NCBI RefSeq assembly: GCF_900103365.1 | Contig: NZ_LT629703.1 | Location: 5,938,501-6,002,500 of the forward strand | Reading direction: 5' to 3' | DNA length: 64,000 nt | From: Afipia sp. GAS231 | GTDB taxonomy: Bacteria; Pseudomonadota; Alphaproteobacteria; Rhizobiales; Xanthobacteraceae | Shown here: piece after piece, positions 62,380 to 64,000 of the stretch | How the letters are laid out: every line of letters begins with the position of its first letter | How positions within the stretch are numbered: position 1 is the stretch's first letter | The notes under the pieces: generated by a model | Told to the model about the DNA's origin: nothing | Database searches by the model: none | The model's input: only the letters and a program-made list of their open reading frames with translations | Made by a program: the position numbers and the translations under genes

Positions 62380-62796
62380 ATGTCCGTTGCCGCCAAAGCC
62401 GAGAAAGCCATGTCTGATGCCGAGGTGGTGGAAGCCTATCTGACGGCGTCGATGATCCCGGATCCGGATGCCGCCGCGGCCTATATGAAGCCGGGCACCA
62501 TCATCACCTTCACCGGCGGCCGCGAATTCGATCATCCGCGCGGCCCGACCGGCTTCAACGCGGCCCGCTATCGCTGGGTCAAGAAAAAGATGGATCGCTT
62601 CGACGTCTGCCCGGGCGTGGACGAGACTGTGGTCTACAGCATCGGCACGCTCTACGGCGAATGGATCGACGGCACGCCGTTCGAAGGCAACCGCTATGTC
62701 GATCGCTTCGTGGTGAAAGGCGGGCAGATCGTGAAGATGGACGTCTGGAACGACAGCGCCGAGCGGATTCTGGTGAAGCGAGGGATTGAGGCTTAG
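62380..62796 (+). CDS. SnoaL-like (NTF2-superfamily) protein
   Basis: This 138-residue small cone-shaped-fold protein reads VVEAYLTASMIPDPDAAAAYMKPGTIITFTGG at residues about 16-47, the standard SnoaL/NTF2 opening. The ending VDRFVVKGGQIVKMDVWNDSAERIL is also typical. ATG 62380 follows GGGAGAG. Members act as isomerases, dehydratases or ligand binders. It is divergent from the amidohydrolase-enolase operon and probably part of the same regulon. Its substrate is unknown. Confidence 0.85.
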   Translation: MSVAAKAEKAMSDAEVVEAYLTASMIPDPDAAAAYMKPGTIITFTGGREFDHPRGPTGFNAARYRWVKKKMDRFDVCPGVDETVVYSIGTLYGEWIDGTPFEGNRYVDRFVVKGGQIVKMDVWNDSAERILVKRGIEA

Positions 62797-62807
62797 CTTT
62801 GCGTTAT

Positions 62808-62892
62808 CGTCATTGCGAGGAGCGAAGCGACGAAGCAATCCATTCTTTCTTTGCGCCGTGAGATGGATTGCTTCGCTTCGCTCGCAATGACG
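62808..62892. repeat. Dispersed palindrome, cgtcattgcgaggagcgaagcg type
   Basis: The arms CGTCATTGCGAGGAGCGAAGCGACGAAGCAATCCAT and ATGGATTGCTTCGCTTCGCTCGCAATGACG are imperfect inverted copies around a short loop. It lies exactly between the convergent SnoaL-like and GntR genes, where it may act as a bidirectional message end. Confidence 0.85.
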
Positions 62893-62893
62893 G

Positions 62894-63652
62894 TTAGCGC
62901 GCCCTCACCACCTTCGACATTTTCACCACCCGCGCGCTCTCGCCCTCTTCGGCGTACGGCGCCAGAATATCCAGCAAATCGCGGCCGCGCTGCGGGGTGG
63001 GAGCTACCAGCGCCCTCGTCGCCACCGAATCCAGATGGCTGTGCATCAGGCCCATCACCTTGCTCTCGTCGCCCTTGACCAGCGCCGCGATGATGGCGCG
63101 ATGTTCGTTGATCGCGCATTCGGTGGAATGCGGACGGCTGTACAAGGACAGAGTGAGGCAGCAGCGATAGGCGACTTCGCTGACGTAACGCACGAGAATC
63201 GGGCTGTTCGTCATATGGGCGAGCAGGATGTGAAATTCGGTCGCGAGCCGGATCGAAACCGCGTCGGTGCCGCCACGGGCGCCATCCTCGGCATCGACAT
63301 GGGCGGTGAGTTCGGCGACCTGCGCCTTGGTCAGCTTGCCGGCGAGCTGGCGCACCACCAGGCGTTCGAGTTCGATGCGGATGTCGAAGGCGTCGCGGGC
63401 GTCCTGCCAGCTCGGTGTCGCCACCACGGCGATCCGGTTGCGGCGTAGCTCGACCAGGCCTTCTGCCGCGAGTTGTCCCAGCGCATGGCGGGCGATGGTG
63501 CGGCTGACGCCAAAACGTTCGCCGAGCGAATCCTCCGGCAATTTCGCGCCGGGCGCCAACGCCTGCTCGATAATGGCGCGGCGAAGCGCGCGGCAGATCA
63601 CGCTGACCTTGTCGGACGATTCTGCGGTCTTACTGCCTGGACGAGGCGCCAT
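62894..63652 (-). CDS. GntR-family transcriptional regulator (FadR/FCD subfamily)
   Basis: This 252-residue regulator has a winged helix at about residues 15-80 with LPEDSLGERFGVSRTIARHALGQLAAEGLVEL. An all-helical FCD effector domain follows, with the metal/ligand Asp and His in DIRIELERLVVRQL, FHILLAHMTNSP and INEHRAIIAALVKGD. ATG 63652 has AGGA nine bases upstream. It is divergent from an ABC transporter gene. The gap contains two TTGCATGCA sites that also recur upstream of the SnoaL-like gene, suggesting it governs the whole amidohydrolase/enolase/ABC set. Confidence 0.9.
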   Translation of the reverse strand: MAPRPGSKTAESSDKVSVICRALRRAIIEQALAPGAKLPEDSLGERFGVSRTIARHALGQLAAEGLVELRRNRIAVVATPSWQDARDAFDIRIELERLVVRQLAGKLTKAQVAELTAHVDAEDGARGGTDAVSIRLATEFHILLAHMTNSPILVRYVSEVAYRCCLTLSLYSRPHSTECAINEHRAIIAALVKGDESKVMGLMHSHLDSVATRALVAPTPQRGRDLLDILAPYAEEGESARVVKMSKVVRAR

Positions 63653-63724
63653 CGGGCGAATCCTGAAGGGAAGTGCTTCGAATGGCCATCTGATATCATA
63701 ATTGGCCAACAATTGAGCGCCTCA

Positions 63725-63860
63725 ATTGCATGCAGGTTGAACCGAAGATTGCCCAAAACGAATCCGCAAAATTGCGCCAGAAATTGCGATCCCATTGATT
63801 TTCAAGGCTGACTCCGCTGGCATCCGGCTTGCATGCACTTTCGCAATGATGCGCATGCAA
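63725..63860. promoter_or_regulatory. TTGCATGCA motif cluster, candidate GntR operators 2-4
   Basis: TTGCATGCA occurs at 63726-63734 and 63829-63837, and a partial GCATGCAA at 63853-63860 just inside the ABC gene. They flank the divergent promoters of the GntR and ABC genes. Confidence 0.45.
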
Positions 63861-64000
63861 CCACACCAGGAATTCTCCGGAGCCCCGGTTTCGCCCGTCG
63901 CCCTGCCGATCGCGATCGAGCTGTCGGACGTCTCCGTCACCTTCGGTCGCGGCGAGCGCGCGGTGCCGGCGCTATCGCCGACGACGCTGCAGATTGCCGA
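63846..64000 (+). CDS. ABC transporter ATP-binding protein, N-terminal fragment (runs off window)
   Basis: About 51 codons are visible from ATG 63846 (ATG 63849 or 63855 are alternatives). After a polar leader, IELSDVSVTFGRGERAVPALSPTTLQIA is the opening beta-sheet and A-loop of an NBD of the nitrate/taurine/sulfonate (SsuB/TauB) type. Walker A would come just beyond the window. It is divergent from the GntR gene and likely begins an importer operon under that regulator. Confidence 0.75.
   Translation, partial: MMRMQPHQEFSGAPVSPVALPIAIELSDVSVTFGRGERAVPALSPTTLQIA

Overview
The window looks like a chromosomal segment of a Bradyrhizobium-type alphaproteobacterium (Rhizobiales). The base composition is high-GC and operons are tightly packed with ATGA/TGATG stop-start overlaps. 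Almost every locus is an ABC importer plus catabolic enzymes, and intergenic gaps carry the dispersed palindromic elements typical of that group. The genus is inferred from style and from remembered family resemblance; no search was run. I see no rRNA, tRNA or CRISPR array.

Region 1 (1-20.9 kb) is a purine uptake and catabolism island. A molybdenum hydroxylase of xanthine dehydrogenase type (2Fe-2S and Mo domains fused, separate FAD subunit) is divergent from an 8-oxoguanine deaminase. Two complete BMP-type (nucleoside/nucleobase) ABC importers flank a secreted beta-barrel that may be an outer-membrane channel. The second importer operon also contains a biuret-hydrolase-like cysteine hydrolase and a guanine-deaminase-like enzyme, and is divergent from an allantoate-amidohydrolase-like M20 enzyme. 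Together these would import purines, convert guanine/8-oxoguanine/xanthine to urate, and process ureides. A 1.5-kb segment with a small cytochrome c and two hypothetical genes is bracketed by near-identical 153-bp direct repeats.

Region 2 (20.9-33.4 kb) is mixed: small secreted or membrane proteins, a possible six-hairpin-glycosidase-like protein, a Gly/Met/His-repeat secreted protein, an OmpR-type two-component system, an IS110-family element, a secreted phosphoesterase with a His/Asp tail, and a TPR-sulfotransferase translationally coupled to a small secreted STN-like protein.

Region 3 (33.4-47.8 kb) is amide/ureide and solute uptake. A formamidase is divergent from a second biuret-hydrolase-like enzyme coupled to an NCS2-type permease. 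Then come a sugar-type ABC importer without an ATPase, a VOC protein, a FAD amino-acid-oxidase-like enzyme and a complete dipeptide-type ABC importer.

Region 4 (47.8-64 kb) holds an HU protein, an SDR lacking the catalytic Tyr/Lys, a CmcJ/NvfI-type protein, an MFS transporter, and an IclR regulator next to a palindromic operator. These are followed by an aminotransferase-HyuB-HyuA-binding-protein run, then an enolase-superfamily enzyme with a cytosine-deaminase-like protein lacking two catalytic residues, a SnoaL-like protein, a GntR regulator, and the start of another ABC transporter. A TTGCATGCA motif recurs in the promoter regions of this last group.

The strongest leads for something undescribed are the paired biuret-hydrolase-like enzymes embedded in purine/ureide transport operons, the repeat-bracketed cassette, the gene-tail duplication around a palindromic element, and the diverged amidohydrolase with its candidate GntR regulon.
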